Positions 1-9,385 are shown, counted from the first letter of the stretch. The stretch: 64,000 nt of DNA from Isoetes taiwanensis (GCA_021234155.1 JAJEKV010000250.1:248001-312000); one strand, 5' to 3'. Notes: generated from the letters alone by a model not told the origin. A program made the numbers and translations.

Positions 1-2
1 GA

Positions 3-671
3 CAGGGATGCCCACTGTCTCCTACTCTATTTGGTCTGTTTATAGATGAACTGGACGAATGGATGCGTGCCCATTCATTGGCAGGGACCGTGCTGGGTGA
101 ATATGTGATTCAATTATTACTGTATGCTGACGATGTAGCACTCTTGGCAACTAAGGGGGCAGCATTACAGGCTCATTTGGATGCACTGGAAGAATTTTGT
201 GTAAAGAGGCATATGAAAGTGAACATAGCTAAGACGAAGATTATGATCTTGGGGTACACAAGGGATAGACCAAAGTTTACATATCAGGGGGTTACTGTGG
301 ATAATGTGGAGAGTTTTAAGTACCTTGGGATTGATTTTTCGTCAAATTATAGCTGGAAGGAATGTATAAAAAGACGAACTGCAGGGGGGAAAGCGGCACT
401 ATATGGGATGTTATCACGGTGCTCTAGTATATCCTTGTATGATTGGGGGCTGAAAAAGTTTTTATACAGGTCCTTAGTGGTGCCAGTAGTTCTTTATGGT
501 TCTCCAATTTGGGGCGCAGGGCTGTCTTCAAGACTCTGGTTGCAGGTAGAGTCAGTGCAAAAACAGTTTATCAGGGAAGAGCTGGGTGTCAAAAGTACGA
601 TTCCATATGCTCTTTTGCTTGCAGAAACAGGTTTGTATCCCTTGGAAATAGAGGCTTTATATCGTGTGTAA
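3..671 (+). pseudogene. LINE-A reverse transcriptase, palm-to-thumb part
   Basis: This would copy LINE RNA into DNA at the nicked target site. The frame is open from the window edge to a stop at 669-671. Visible in order are GCPLSPTLF (RT block 4), YADDVALLA with both catalytic aspartates, the KVNIAKTKI block and the YLGIDFS block. The thumb region includes a P-Y-x-L-L-x-E-T-G-x-Y-P-L-E stretch that is also seen in relics elsewhere in this window. The frame ends early, and the protein continues in another frame from about 706, so a frameshift separates RT from its C-terminal domain. The N-terminal RT and endonuclease lie upstream of the window. Confidence 0.85.
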
Positions 672-705
672 ACTTTGTGAATAGACTTAAGAGCTTGTCC
701 ACGCA

Positions 706-1248
706 TTGCATTATCATATCGCTATGTGCGCCATCCAACAGGGCTGGATGGAAAACGTGATGAAATGGCGGGGGCAATGGGGGCTGTCAAGTGTTAATTG
801 GCCAGACAACAAAAAAGATGCGAGAGAATTGCTTGAACATCTTGCTGTTCGGCGCATGTGGTCCGAACAAGGGAGCAGAATGATACATTATAGAGAGTAT
901 GTGAACCCTTTAGATTCATATGGTGATCAAGCATATTTGAGAGCTGAGATACCGAGATTTTTCAAGCAAGTTATGGCACGGTATAGATTAAGTTCCCATA
1001 GATTGGCAATAGAGACAGGTCGGTGGTCTAAAACTCCAGTGGACGAGAGGCTCTGCAGTTTGTGCAATACAGGTGACATTGAAAACGAAGATCATGTATT
1101 TGCCGAATGCCCAGCATATGAAGAACTTAGAGAGAAATTCAACATACATGTAGCTGATTTTAGATCTTTGTTTCAGTTGCAATTGTTCAAAGTAGGATCA
1201 TATATTAAGGCTGTAGATGAACATCGTTCTCTACTGCTTAAAATCTGA
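706..1248 (+). pseudogene. LINE-A C-terminal zinc-binding domain
   Basis: This 180-residue frame is the C-terminal extension of the LINE-A polyprotein. It contains RLSSHRLAIETGRW followed by a zinc-binding pattern, C-x2-C then H and C, in the stretch LCSLCNTG...EDHVFAECP. The same block recurs in LINE-B (RLSSHKLEIEVGRF) and, weaker, in LINE-C (RMGSHDLRIEGQ), so the three LINEs belong to related families. The domain probably binds the RNA or DNA template. After the stop comes a 60-nt 3' UTR and the TAAA tail. Confidence 0.8.
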
Positions 1249-1313
1249 TTCATTGTACTTGGGCTCCATGGCCTTCTTGGCCCGAGCGAGCAAAGATAAA
1301 TAAATAAATAAAA

Positions 1314-1972
1314 ATATTCTGAGGTTAGAGGCAATTGAACCAGCTAAAGAGAAGGGAAGTGACCAAAGTGGGAATCAGTTGCCCAAGCCAGTAGCAAGGC
1401 TCATTAGGGAGTTCAATGACGTATTTTCAGATCAAATCCATCAGCTACCACCTTATAGGGGTGTGGAGTGTGAAATCACATTAGCCCCAGATGCGAAGCC
1501 TACCAGTAAGGCACCTTATAGGATGAGCACCCCGGAGTTGATTGAGCTCAAGAAGCAGCTGCAGGAATTGCTTGACCTTGGATTTATTAGAGCAAGTGTG
1601 TCTCCTTTTGGAGCACCCATACTCTTCGTGAAGAAGAAGGACGGGAGTTTAAGAATGTGCATAGATTATCGCCAGCTCAACAAGCAGACGATAAAGAATA
1701 AGTATGCTCTGCCAAGGGCAGATGATTTGATGGACCAGCTCCAAGGAGCGAAAGTTTTCTCTAAAATTGACTTAAGGTCAGGCTACCATCAAATAAGGAT
1801 AAAGGAAGAAGATATCCATAAGACCGCCTTCAGAACGCGGTATGGGCACTTTACGGTAATGCCCTTTGGCTTATCGAATGCACCGGCAACTTTCATGCGT
1901 CTCATGAACGACATCTTCAGGGAGTTCTTAGATGAGTTTGTCATTGTTTTCTTCGACAACAAAGTCCATTGA
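1314..1972 (+). pseudogene. gypsy reverse transcriptase, first part
   Basis: The open frame runs in from directly behind the LINE-A tail and covers the RT fingers and palm. Visible are the [15 protein letters not shown] region, the [16 protein letters not shown] block, [23 protein letters not shown] with the first catalytic Asp, and [22 protein letters not shown]. The frame then reaches the second catalytic block near 1935-1965, where the usual two adjacent aspartates read Asp-Asn and a frameshift leads to a stop at 1970-1972. The enzyme is therefore dead at its active site. Downstream RT continues in the +1 frame from about 1950. Confidence 0.9.
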
Positions 1973-2570
1973 AGATCATTGTCAGCATTTGAGAAGAGTG
2001 TTGGAAAAGTTGAGATGGCATCGCTTGTATGGGAAGCTCTCCAAATGCCACTTTGCTACCGAAAGAGTGGAGTACTTGAGCCACGTGATATCAGCGGAAG
2101 GGATCTCCACCGACCCCGCAAAGATTGAAGCAGTAGTTGATTGGCCAGCTCCAAAGAATGTAGCCGAAGTGAGAAGCTTTCTAGGTCTGGCAGGATATTA
2201 TAGGAAGTTCGTGAAGGACTTCGCTAAGTGGGCATCCCCTTTGACGGACCTCACTAAGAGTGTTAAGGTGAAAGATTGGAGAACACATTGGCTAGAAAAT
2301 GTTCAAGCTTCATTTGAAAAGTTTAAGGAAGCCTTAACAATAGCACCAGTGCTAATTCTGCCGGATCCAGACAAGGACAAGATAGTAGCAATGGATGCAA
2401 GTAAGATAGCAACAGGTGGAGTCCTTATGCAAGAAGGAAGAGTAGTAGCCTATGATTCAAAGACGTTGAATGACGCCGAGCAGCGTTATCCGACCCATGA
2501 TCAGGAACTTCTAGCTATTGTGAGGGCTCTTCGTATTTGGAGGCATTATTTGCTTGGAAGGAAATTTTAG
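1950..2570 (+). pseudogene. gypsy RT thumb and RNase H, first part
   Basis: In the frame after the active-site break, the sequence shows [32 protein letters not shown] and the LGLAGYYRKFVKDFA block of the RT thumb and connection. RNase H follows, with a VAMDAS segment and YPTHDQELLAIVRALRIWRHYLLG. The frame stops at 2568-2570, just before the expected TDHKSLQY block. That block is visible right after the stop as TDH-stop-SLQY, so two in-frame stops interrupt RNase H. Confidence 0.87.
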
Positions 2571-3008
2571 TTAGATACTGATCACTAGAGCCTCCAATAC
2601 ATCTTTACCCAAACACTCCTCAATCTAAGGCAAAGGAGGTGGATGGAATTCCTTGAAGAGTATGATTTCGAGATTGCTTTAAGCCGGGTAAGTTGAATGT
2701 GGTTGCTGATGCTCTCTCTAGAAGACCCCTTGAGACGAGAACACATTGTAATGCTATATCAACTCTTTCGAGTGGCTATGGCAAGAAAATTGAGGAGACA
2801 TTACCATCTGATGGTGATTTCAAGGAGGTATGGGCAAGCCTCTCTAAGGAGGCTAAAACAGATAAGGAACGGGAAGCCTTCAAACATTATAGGAAGGAAC
2901 CTGTTGTACCATAAGCATAAGTTGTGTGTGCCCGAATCGTCAGGTGTAAGGAAGTTAATTCTTCATGACACACACAACAGCCCAATAGCAGGGCATACGG
3001 GGTTTATG
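2571..3008 (+). pseudogene. gypsy RNase H end and integrase zinc finger, first half
   Basis: After the stops, RNase H resumes with SLQYIFTQ and [17 protein letters not shown] one-base frame change leads to the [12 protein letters not shown] block that ends RNase H in nearly all plant gypsy elements. A linker follows, then the first half of the integrase HHCC finger, with the spacing H-D-x3-N-S-P-I-A-G-H-T-G. The frame is cut at 3008, where LINE-B is inserted. The other half of the finger resumes at 4781 on the far side. Confidence 0.85.
3004..3008 (+). repeat. LINE-B target site duplication, left copy
   Basis: The pentamer TTATG lies directly before the LINE-B tail here and again at 4777-4781 directly after its 5' end. 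Removing LINE-B plus one copy would restore the gypsy integrase frame, which supports the call. Confidence 0.75.
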
Positions 3009-3236
3009 TAAATGTAAATGTAAATGTATTATTCTCTCGCCGGGTTAGACCCTCAGGTCCATAGGCGGCCATGTTACATACAAAGCTATATAAAAATATA
3101 GATACATCAAACAAGGCCATTGGCCTCGAAGTTATCTACCAACTCATTCAGCTCCAATAACTCCTTGCGCAGTTTCCACCAATCATCTAGATACCGTGCA
3201 AGAACTACAGCATCTAAGTTTAGGAGATCATGTATA

Positions 3237-3593
3237 CTAGATACCATAATTCCATGTTGGTCCCGCAAATAAGAGAACTCCACGCGATTCTAAGAAAGCA
3301 TGTTGTTCGCCTTTCACAAGAGCTCTTCTACAACAAGAACAGAGGCGGTTGTCCGGAATATCATGAAAGCGACCCACTTCAATTTCCAACTTATGGCTAC
3401 TAAGTCTTGCTTCCGATATCAAATTTCTCTTTCTGGTGCTAAGGCTTGCATTTAAATACCTCTGTTCAGCATATACCAACATTGGATTGATCTCACGTTT
3501 GTAGAAGTCCATTTTCACTCCTGATTTTTCCCACAGTCTCTCGAGCATGTTATCATGTACTAAGCATCGAATTCCAAAGATCCGATTCGGCAT
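3237..3593 (-). pseudogene. LINE-B C-terminal zinc-binding domain
   Basis: The minus-strand frame includes RLSSHKLEIEVGRFHDIPDNRLCSCCRR, matching the corresponding LINE-A block almost residue for residue, followed by the second half of a Cys-Cys-His motif. It represents the end of the LINE-B polyprotein. Its connection to the RT upstream (3824-4324) is broken by frame changes around 3600-3820. Confidence 0.75.
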
Positions 3594-3823
3594 ATCATGA
3601 ATGTCAATACCCCAATTGCTTGCCCACTCACAAACTTGTCGATACCATCCCCAATGCTCTTGTAATCGAGATTCTACTAGCGCTTGAGATGTTATTCTAG
3701 TATCATTTAATTTCCTCTCTGCCCGTGTAGGAAAGGGTTAAATAAAGTGATTCTCCTTCAAGAGGAAGGAAGCCAACTTCCGCTAAGAGCATTGCATATG
3801 GTGTTTGGGCTTTGACCCCCAAT

Positions 3824-4324
3824 TCACTGAGAAGGAAACGTTTTGAACATTCTCAACCTTATCCCACATTTTCTTTGATAGGCCAGGCCCCCACACTTGG
3901 CACCCATAGAGCAAAAACCGGGTTGCACCAATGTTTTGAACATCAGCTTCCTCAAACTCCACTTGTCCACATGGTTATTCCTGCATATGCTTATAGTACT
4001 GTAAAGTGCCCGCATGCCACCTACTATTCTTCTTTCTACCCCTACATTCCATTTGTATCCATCTGTCACCTCAATCCCCAAATACTTGTATGTACGAGTT
4101 TGTTCCAAAGTCTCTCCTTCATACATCATATCTAAATTTTCTCTTCTACCTATAACCATCACTTTGGTTTTTCCTTTGTTCACACGCATGCCTGTGGATA
4201 TGCAAAACGACTCGAGAGCGTTTAATTGTTGCTGTAAACCTGATGCTGTTTTAGATAGAAGAATAATATCGTCTGCATATAGCAGGAGCCTGATAACATA
4301 TCCTGCAATTCTAACTCCCCGCAC
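3824..4324 (-). pseudogene. LINE-B reverse transcriptase, catalytic and thumb part
   Basis: The minus-strand frame has RLLLYADDIILLSKT with the catalytic YADD, then GMRVNKGKTKVMV and TYKYLGIEVTDGYKW, the standard post-catalytic LINE blocks. The upstream RT part is in a separate frame at 4349-4777. The break between them lies at about 4325-4350, within the segment linking the GCPLSP block to YADD. Confidence 0.87.
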
Positions 4325-4348
4325 CTCCTTCCCGTTTTAGCCATGATT

Positions 4349-4776
4349 CTAGTTCATCAATAAAGAGGTCAAGAGAGTTGGAGACAATGGACACCCTTGT
4401 TTCACCCCTATGTTGCAGTCTACCTTCTCTGGTCCATTCATGGGAAATGATAACTCAATCAAGACCTTTTCATACAATCTGGCTACACCATTCCTGAATT
4501 CCACAGGGACTTGCAGTGCCTCCAACCTTTTGCTTAAGCTTCTGCGCGAAACCCTGTCAAAAGCTTTGGCAAAATCAACAAAGCAACAGTATAACACATT
4601 ACTTGCACCTTTTGCTCCCTCTGCAATGACTCTAAAGGTCATAAGGTGGTCAATGGTTGAGAAATCCTTTCTAAACCCTGCTTGGCCTAATGCCCTTACC
4701 TCATGCTCCTCTGCCCATTGACTAATTTTCTTTTCAAGTATTGCACCAAAGAGTTTAGCCATGATACTACTGATCA
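4349..4776 (-). pseudogene. LINE-B reverse transcriptase, finger and palm part
   Basis: This frame starts at the 5' truncation point of LINE-B. It shows LGQAGFRKDFSTIDHL, then CCFVDFAKAFDRVSR with the first catalytic Asp, then NIGVKQGCPLSPTL. All are classic LINE RT blocks in the right order and spacing. It opens in the middle of the RT, so this copy never carried an endonuclease. Confidence 0.87.
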
Positions 4777-4781
4777 TTATG
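4777..4781 (+). repeat. LINE-B target site duplication, right copy
   Basis: TTATG, matching 3004-3008. The gypsy reading frame resumes with KTYFKIRSSYFWPGMKKQI. Confidence 0.75.
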
Positions 4782-5698
4782 AAGACCTACTTCAAGATTC
4801 GAAGTAGCTATTTCTGGCCGGGAATGAAGAAACAGATCGCCAGATATATTCGGGAGTGCCAATTGTGCCAGCAGACCAAGGCAGAGCAGCTTCGAATTCC
4901 GGGAGCCTTGGAACCTTTAGCAGTGCCGAATGCAAAATGGGAAGTGGTAAGCATGGATTTTATCAGAGGACTTCCTAGAACTCTATGAGGCAAAGATGCA
5001 TTAATGGTTGTCGTAGACAAATTATCTAAGATGGCACACTTTGTGCCTTGCAAAACTACGGACACAGCCTTAGACACTGCCAAGCTATTTGTAAAGGAGA
5101 TTTTTAGACTCCACGGCATGCCCGAGAGATAATATCAGACAGATTCCAAGTTCATGAGTGCATTCGGGCAAGATCTTTTTTTGCTACGATCCGCACCAAG
5201 CTCTCGATGAGCACGGCATACCATCCTCGACGGATGGCCGACAGAGGCGGATTTAATCGCATCATCGAAGATATGCTCAGAAGTTATGTGTGGAATAAGC
5301 AATCCAAGTGGGATGATTACATCCACTTGGTAGAATTTGTCTACAATAGTACGAAGCAGGAGTCATCCCAGATGTCTCCCTTCATGATCAATTACGGGTA
5401 CCAGTGCCTAACCTCGGATACTTGGCACAATCCTGTGTCAAAGGTTGAAGTATCCCAGCAGATGCTAGGAGATATGCAGCAGCTGGTGGAAGAAGTAAGG
5501 GGATACCTATTGGCGGCAAGAAGTCGGCAGAAGAGTGTAGCCGACAGGCACAGGACCGTAAGGGAGTTCAAGGTAGGCGATAGCGTGTGGTTGAAGATCA
5601 AGGTGAAGCAAGCTAAGCTTCGGATTGGGAATTGCAAGAAGCTTGCCCCTAGGTGGGCTGGTCCGTTCAAGATTTTGGAGAGAGTGGGCTCTCAAGCA
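4781..5698 (+). pseudogene. gypsy integrase: zinc finger end, catalytic core, GPY/F start
   Basis: The second half of the HHCC finger reads YFWPGMKKQIARYIRECQLCQQ with its two cysteines. The core follows with VVSMDFIRGLP (first Asp), [12 protein letters not shown], and a degraded second-Asp block near 5130-5145 (TDSKFMS). After a frame change the third block (NRIIEDMLRSYV) comes at about 5240-5290, then FVYNSTKQESSQMSPF. The Arg-rich linker, the GDSVWLK block and KLAPRWAGPFKILERVG of the GPY/F module follow. Stops at about 4987 and 5130 and a frameshift before 5207 inactivate it. The module is then cut by the inverted-repeat element at 5699. Confidence 0.88.
5689..5698 (+). repeat. 10-bp target site duplication, left copy
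   Basis: GCTCTCAAGC appears here and at 6065-6074, flanking the 366-bp inverted-repeat element. The gypsy GPY/F frame is continuous across the site if the element and one copy are removed. Confidence 0.85.
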
Positions 5699-6064
5699 AT
5701 GTTGTCCCGTACGCGTACCGTTCCGTACGTTTCGGACGTATTTTTTAAAAAAATAAGTATTTTATACAATACGTACTTAAAGTGCTTAAAATACGTTTTT
5801 TAAAAAAATTGAAAAAACGCTTAAATATAACAAATTATGGAATATAAACATAAACAGATTGTTAGAAAGTTGGTTAGCATGTTTGTTTGCTATCTGGGAG
5901 GCCCAGGTTCGAATCCTAGTGGGTGCAAATTGAGTCTATTTTGAGAAAACTGTGTCTGTTTTTTTGAAAAAAGCATTAAGCGTATTTTTTAAAAAATACG
6001 TGTACGCATATGGTACGGTATGATACGTGTAGATTTTAAAAAATACGCGTATTAGTACAACACT
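5699..6064. mobile_element. non-autonomous inverted-repeat DNA element carrying a tRNA-like sequence
   Basis: This is a 366-bp AT-rich insertion in the gypsy GPY/F coding region, flanked by a perfect 10-bp duplication. Its ends are imperfect inverted repeats: TGTTGT near the left end and its complement ACAACA near the right end, then TACGCGTA on both sides, then long T/A runs next to ACGTATTTT. A 9-11-bp duplication with terminal inverted repeats is typical of Mutator-like elements, which is the inferred superfamily. There is no open frame, so it would need a transposase from elsewhere. The centre holds a tRNA-like segment (5861-5927). Confidence 0.75.
5861..5927 (+). other. tRNA-like segment with intact B box
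   Basis: The segment has a tRNA-derived look: an A-box-like TTGGTTAGCATG and an exact B box GGTTCGAATCC at 5906-5916, spaced as in a tRNA gene. No convincing acceptor stem or unambiguous anticodon loop can be folded by eye, so it is probably a SINE-like or tRNA-derived promoter rather than a working tRNA gene. It sits inside the inverted-repeat element and would have been carried along with it. Confidence 0.55.
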
Positions 6065-6420
6065 GCTCTCAAGCCTACAAGTTGGATCTTCCGGCCCATC
6101 TCAAAGTTCACAAGGTCTTCCACGTAAGTTTATTGAAAAGGCACAACCCAAACCCTGATGAGGTCTTGGATACTCCAACTTTGTTGGAAATGACAGAAGA
6201 GCAAGTCGAAATTGTGCCTGAATTGCTTCTTGATAAGTCATTTAAGAAGACTAGGAGGTCTCAGTTCCTCCAGTATTTGGTCAAGTGGAAGCACTTGCCC
6301 GTGGAAGACGCGACATGGGTATTGAAGTAGGATTTGGAGAAGCAATACCCAGAGTTTATGAAGGAGTTTGATGGGCGAGTCGTCTCCGACTTGGTCGACC
6401 CCGACTTGCCAGGAGGTTAG
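6065..6420 (+). pseudogene. gypsy integrase C-terminus with chromodomain
   Basis: The frame resumes with YKLDLPAHLKVHKVFHVSLL, the end of the GPY/F module, and continues to a chromodomain, FLQYLVKWKHLPVEDATWV, whose aromatic residues (Y, W, W) are those that bind methylated histone tails in this family. A stop at about 6328-6330 replaces one codon; beyond it the same frame reads DLEKQYPEFMKEF, the chromodomain end, up to the final stop near 6420. The chromodomain would have steered integration to particular chromatin. Confidence 0.88.
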
Positions 6421-7287
6421 CTTAGTATGTTTCTTAGTTAGCCTTTAGCTCTGGCAGATGTATTCTAGCTAGTGGAATACATATACCAGAACCTTGGAAC
6501 GTGTAGGCGATGATGAGATACGCCTTTAAGGCATTCTCTAGGCCAACATGCACCAAGAGGTGCGCATGACCAATAGGGTCATGCGAGAGAGGAAGTGAGA
6601 CATGGTGCGCGATGATGGGACATCGGTCGGATGCTCCCTATGCCATGATGCGGGGCTCGCACACCTGGCCATAGGGGGGTCATGGTGAAGGTCAAAGTGA
6701 TCATGCGCGATGATGGGATCGTGAGATGTTCCCTAGCTTAAAACCCTTGGGGCATGATGCACTAGGGGTACTCGGCACCGGGTAAGCGAGTACAAGGTAG
6801 CACTTGATCATGGGCGATGATAGGATCATCTTAAATGGTCCTTAAGCTCAAATCCGGAAGGGCCATGATCGAGTGCAAGGTAGTAGGGTAACCTCAAGCT
6901 AGTAGTTCGGCTCGAGGAGGTTGGTAAGGGGGGTGGTCCCCTAAAACCACAAATTTTATTAACTAAACTAACGTAATGTGCTACTCGTGCAGGCAAGTGA
7001 GAAGCGAGCATCGAGGAGGGGCGCATTACGAGAAGATGGGGGAACCATGATTTAGATTTAAATTATGAACCCTAATAACTCTTATAATAATATTTTGATT
7101 TATTATAGGAGTAACCTTGTAAGGCTATATAATTTTGTATAGATACAAATATAGCCTAAAATTTTGGCAAATAGCTCTTAATAGGAAGTTGATCGTTTTA
7201 AATTGAATAAGTTGTATACTTATGTTGTTTTTGCAAGGATAGAGTAGGTTTGTCACCTTAGCGCAATGCTGAGGACAACATTGTCCT
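6421..7287 (+). other. gypsy 3' untranslated region with degenerate ~100-bp repeats
   Basis: No coding sequence was recognised between the chromodomain stop and the polypurine tract. The block 6500-6850 holds four diverged copies of a unit marked by GCGATGATGGGAT-like motifs, beginning near 6507, 6608, 6717 and 6814 (spacing about 97-109 bp). Phrases such as GGTCATG and CCCTA...GCATGATG recur in each. Such internal tandem repeats are common in the 3' UTR of plant chromoviruses. Confidence 0.6.
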
Positions 7288-7300
7288 AAGGGGGGGAGAA
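7288..7300 (+). other. polypurine tract of the gypsy element
   Basis: A run of A and G (TAAGGGGGGGAGAA) lies directly before the LTR start TGTGACG. It primes plus-strand synthesis in retroelements. The left LTR of the minus-strand element has the same arrangement in mirror form at 9374-9385. Confidence 0.8.
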
Positions 7301-7807
7301 TGTGACGTTCCAGGGGAATATACGCCATAGATACGTATATTCCTGGACCCGTCACTATACAAGTCTACACATGTAGCCTTGTATACCTTAGAAGTGGCAA
7401 GAGGCACATATCTAAGTTAATTGTTTAACTTAGATAACCTTAGGATAAGGCCCATTTCCACATGGCCCCATCCTAGTGGTGCTACGTGGCATCCCATGTG
7501 GACCCTCACCTATATTGGCTCAAACCCTAACCCTAGACCCCTTTTCCTGACTCTAGCACCCGAACACTCATCTACGCACTCGAAACCCCGTTTCGAGCAT
7601 CGTTCGTCGTAGCATAGCCTGGTACAGCAGCCCCCGAAGTGTGCGCATGATCGTAGAGGGAGCATGACCTCGACCACGTCAAGGAGCAATGGAGACACCA
7701 GGGATGGGAGGAAGCGCTTCTGGAGCAGGTAGGTGGAGTAGAGTCATGATAGTTCATCTGGAAGTTAGCACTCTAGATGGGTCTGTATGTTGTATCTTGA
7801 GTACAGC
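7301..7807 (+). repeat. gypsy 3' LTR, truncated at its right end
   Basis: The LTR begins TGTGACGTTCCAGG directly after the polypurine tract. It runs 507 bp before the minus-strand LTR element starts at 7808, with no matching LTR terminus seen before that point. The remaining U5 part should lie beyond the inserted element, after 32738, but I could not recognise it there. Confidence 0.65.
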
Positions 7808-9373
7808 TGTGACGCTTCCAGAACATATACGGCACTCAGTCGTATACATACGGGGACTTTCCCCTCCCATGGCAACCAACTCGCCATGAGCAGGGCCCTC
7901 CGTCTAACTTGGGCCATCTATGGAAAGATGTTCGAGTGAAGGACACAGAGGGGTCATTCGGCCCACGCCTTCAATGGGACTCCTAAGTTGCGGAAGCGTG
8001 AATACATGTTAGCACACAGCATAAATCATATATAAATAACCACCGCGAAGGGTGGCACATCCATCCAAGTACTAACGGCAAAGAATATGCATCTAATACT
8101 AGAGAAAACACCCCAAACCCATGGTTCTACACCGGCTCAGACTCCAGTGAGGATCGACTGACGGCTAGGTCTCAAGAGATCAGCAGACCGAATCATGGCA
8201 TGGTGTTGGCTGGCATAGAACATCGGCTAGGGTTGTCCACTCCATCCGCCCCTCCTGTGCACACTTTGCAGATGAGTCAAATCATGCTATGGAATCACTA
8301 TAGCCTTCCGGAGATGCAGACTCAAGGTATCACTCTTCGAGCCTACTCGAGTTCATGGCCTTGGTCCGATGAGGCAGGTCGGGAAGTGTCCCCTCCGGGA
8401 TCACGGTGGTTCCATGGGTGAGCTAGAGAATACGTGCGCATCAGCGACCCCGCATCCATACCGACTTACTCACCCTAAATCTACTCAAAGTACGGGGTGC
8501 CCTATACGGGGTCACACCTCGCACCTGGGGAGTGTCGGACCCATACCCGCCCCCCACGTGACCCGGCATCAGGCCTAGCCCTTTGTAGGAGTCCCGGTGA
8601 GCCTTGTATGTTCGTGCAAGACCCCACCCCCACTTCACCCTGCGTCCCTTCTCTGCGGTGCTAAGCAATTCCATAGCATCCACGACTCGGTGGTCTCTTG
8701 TGCACAGCCGCATATAATGGGAATAATCTGAGGGCTCTATCTAGGAGCATACTACAATACATGGGCTCAGAGGTCTCTACCCCCGTAATCCCCTATCTCC
8801 TGAAAGTGCTAACTAAGCAAAGAACTACTAAACCATCAACCAAAGCACGTCATGGAGACTAGAGATAAGAATACTCACCATATCAATCAAGGGTTAGCCT
8901 AGCGGGTAAAACCACAGAGAAAAACAGAGAGAGAACACACCAAGAGAGGCGCTATGCTATAAATCAACAAAGTAACCTACTGACTAACCGTCAAATCGGT
9001 CTTGGGCTGCTCCATCTCGACTAACTGAAGGGCGCCTGGCTGTTGCTCCTCCTCCTCCATCCCCAATTGCTCCCAATTCGAATTGGGGCACAAAAGCCCT
9101 AATTTGGGTGTCCAAAATGGAAACCCTGCCTTGCCCAATCGATTTGGGCCAGGTGGCATGTCACTAATTAACTAATTTGGTATTTTAGCCCTTTTTAATG
9201 TTAGGATAAGTCCTAAATTCGAATTAGGGTTTTGGGTTAGGTTTCCACCTTTATAATTTAATTATTAACATAGCTAACCTTAGCTTATGAATAATTAATG
9301 TGCCATTAATTATTCATAGTGACGAGTCATGTATTTATACTTAAATATGCGTATAAATATGTGGAACGTCACA
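7808..9373 (-). repeat. 3' LTR of the minus-strand LTR element
   Basis: This 1566-bp block is repeated almost exactly, in direct orientation, at 31180-32738. On the minus strand it begins TGTGACGTTCCAC (right end) and ends GAAGCGTCACA (left end), giving the inverted LTR termini TGTGACG/CGTCACA. A purine-rich tract lies just outside its right end, which identifies it as the 3' LTR of an element whose body lies to the right. Short open frames within it are not conserved genes. The outermost ~50 bp at the left differ far more from the other copy than the rest does. Confidence 0.85.
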
Positions 9374-9385
9374 TTCTCCCCACCT
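9374..9385 (-). other. polypurine tract of the minus-strand LTR element
   Basis: On the minus strand the bases directly before the LTR start read GGTGGGGAGAA, the same tract-plus-TGTGACG arrangement as at 7288-7307. A GCTGAGGACA motif upstream of the tract is shared with the gypsy element, suggesting related families. Confidence 0.75.

Larger units (their letters stand above)
1..1313 (+). mobile_element. LINE-A, 3' part of a non-LTR retrotransposon
   Basis: The window opens inside a non-LTR reverse transcriptase (RT). An open frame from base 3 carries the GCPLSP block, then the YADDVALL catalytic motif, the NIAKTKIMI block and the FKYLGI block, all diagnostic of LINE RTs. A frame change follows, and the C-terminal domain with a Cys-Cys-His-Cys motif lies at 706-1248. 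The 3' end is a short tandem tail of TAAA units at about 1297-1313, directly followed by in-frame Ty3/gypsy polymerase sequence. The LINE therefore inserted into the gypsy element. The 5' end and its target duplication lie outside the window. Confidence 0.88.
3009..4776 (-). mobile_element. LINE-B, 5'-truncated non-LTR retrotransposon inside gypsy integrase
   Basis: This is a minus-strand LINE of about 1.77 kb. Its 3' end (left) is a tail of TACATT-like units at 3009-3030. Reading leftwards from 4776 it has the middle of the RT (FRKDFSTIDHLM, DFAKAFDRV, GVKQGCPLSPTLL), the YADDIILLS block, and the C-terminal zinc-binding domain. It lacks the endonuclease and N-terminal RT, the usual result of incomplete reverse transcription. 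It is flanked by TTATG (3004-3008 and 4777-4781) and splits the HHCC finger of the gypsy integrase. Confidence 0.9.
1314..7807 (+). mobile_element. Ty3/gypsy chromovirus, 5' part missing, twice interrupted
   Basis: Reading plus-strand, the element shows the end of the protease-RT linker, RT, RNase H, an integrase HHCC zinc finger, an integrase core, a GPY/F region and a C-terminal chromodomain. A roughly 900-bp 3' UTR, a polypurine tract and the start of a 3' LTR follow. This order (integrase after RT, then chromodomain) is the chromovirus arrangement. LINE-B (3009-4776) and an inverted-repeat element (5699-6064) are inserted in it, LINE-A cuts its 5' side, and the minus-strand LTR element at 7808 cuts its 3' LTR. 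Several stops and frameshifts make it inactive. No gag is seen in the window. Confidence 0.9.

Noticed and set aside
5861-5927. Functional tRNA gene
   Set aside because: Promoter boxes are good, but no convincing acceptor stem or anticodon arm could be drawn; called tRNA-like only. The same applies to the heads at 21.26, 30.47 and 30.62 kb.
8200-8713. Open frames within the left LTR
   Set aside because: Different frames are open in the right LTR copy, so no protein is conserved between them.
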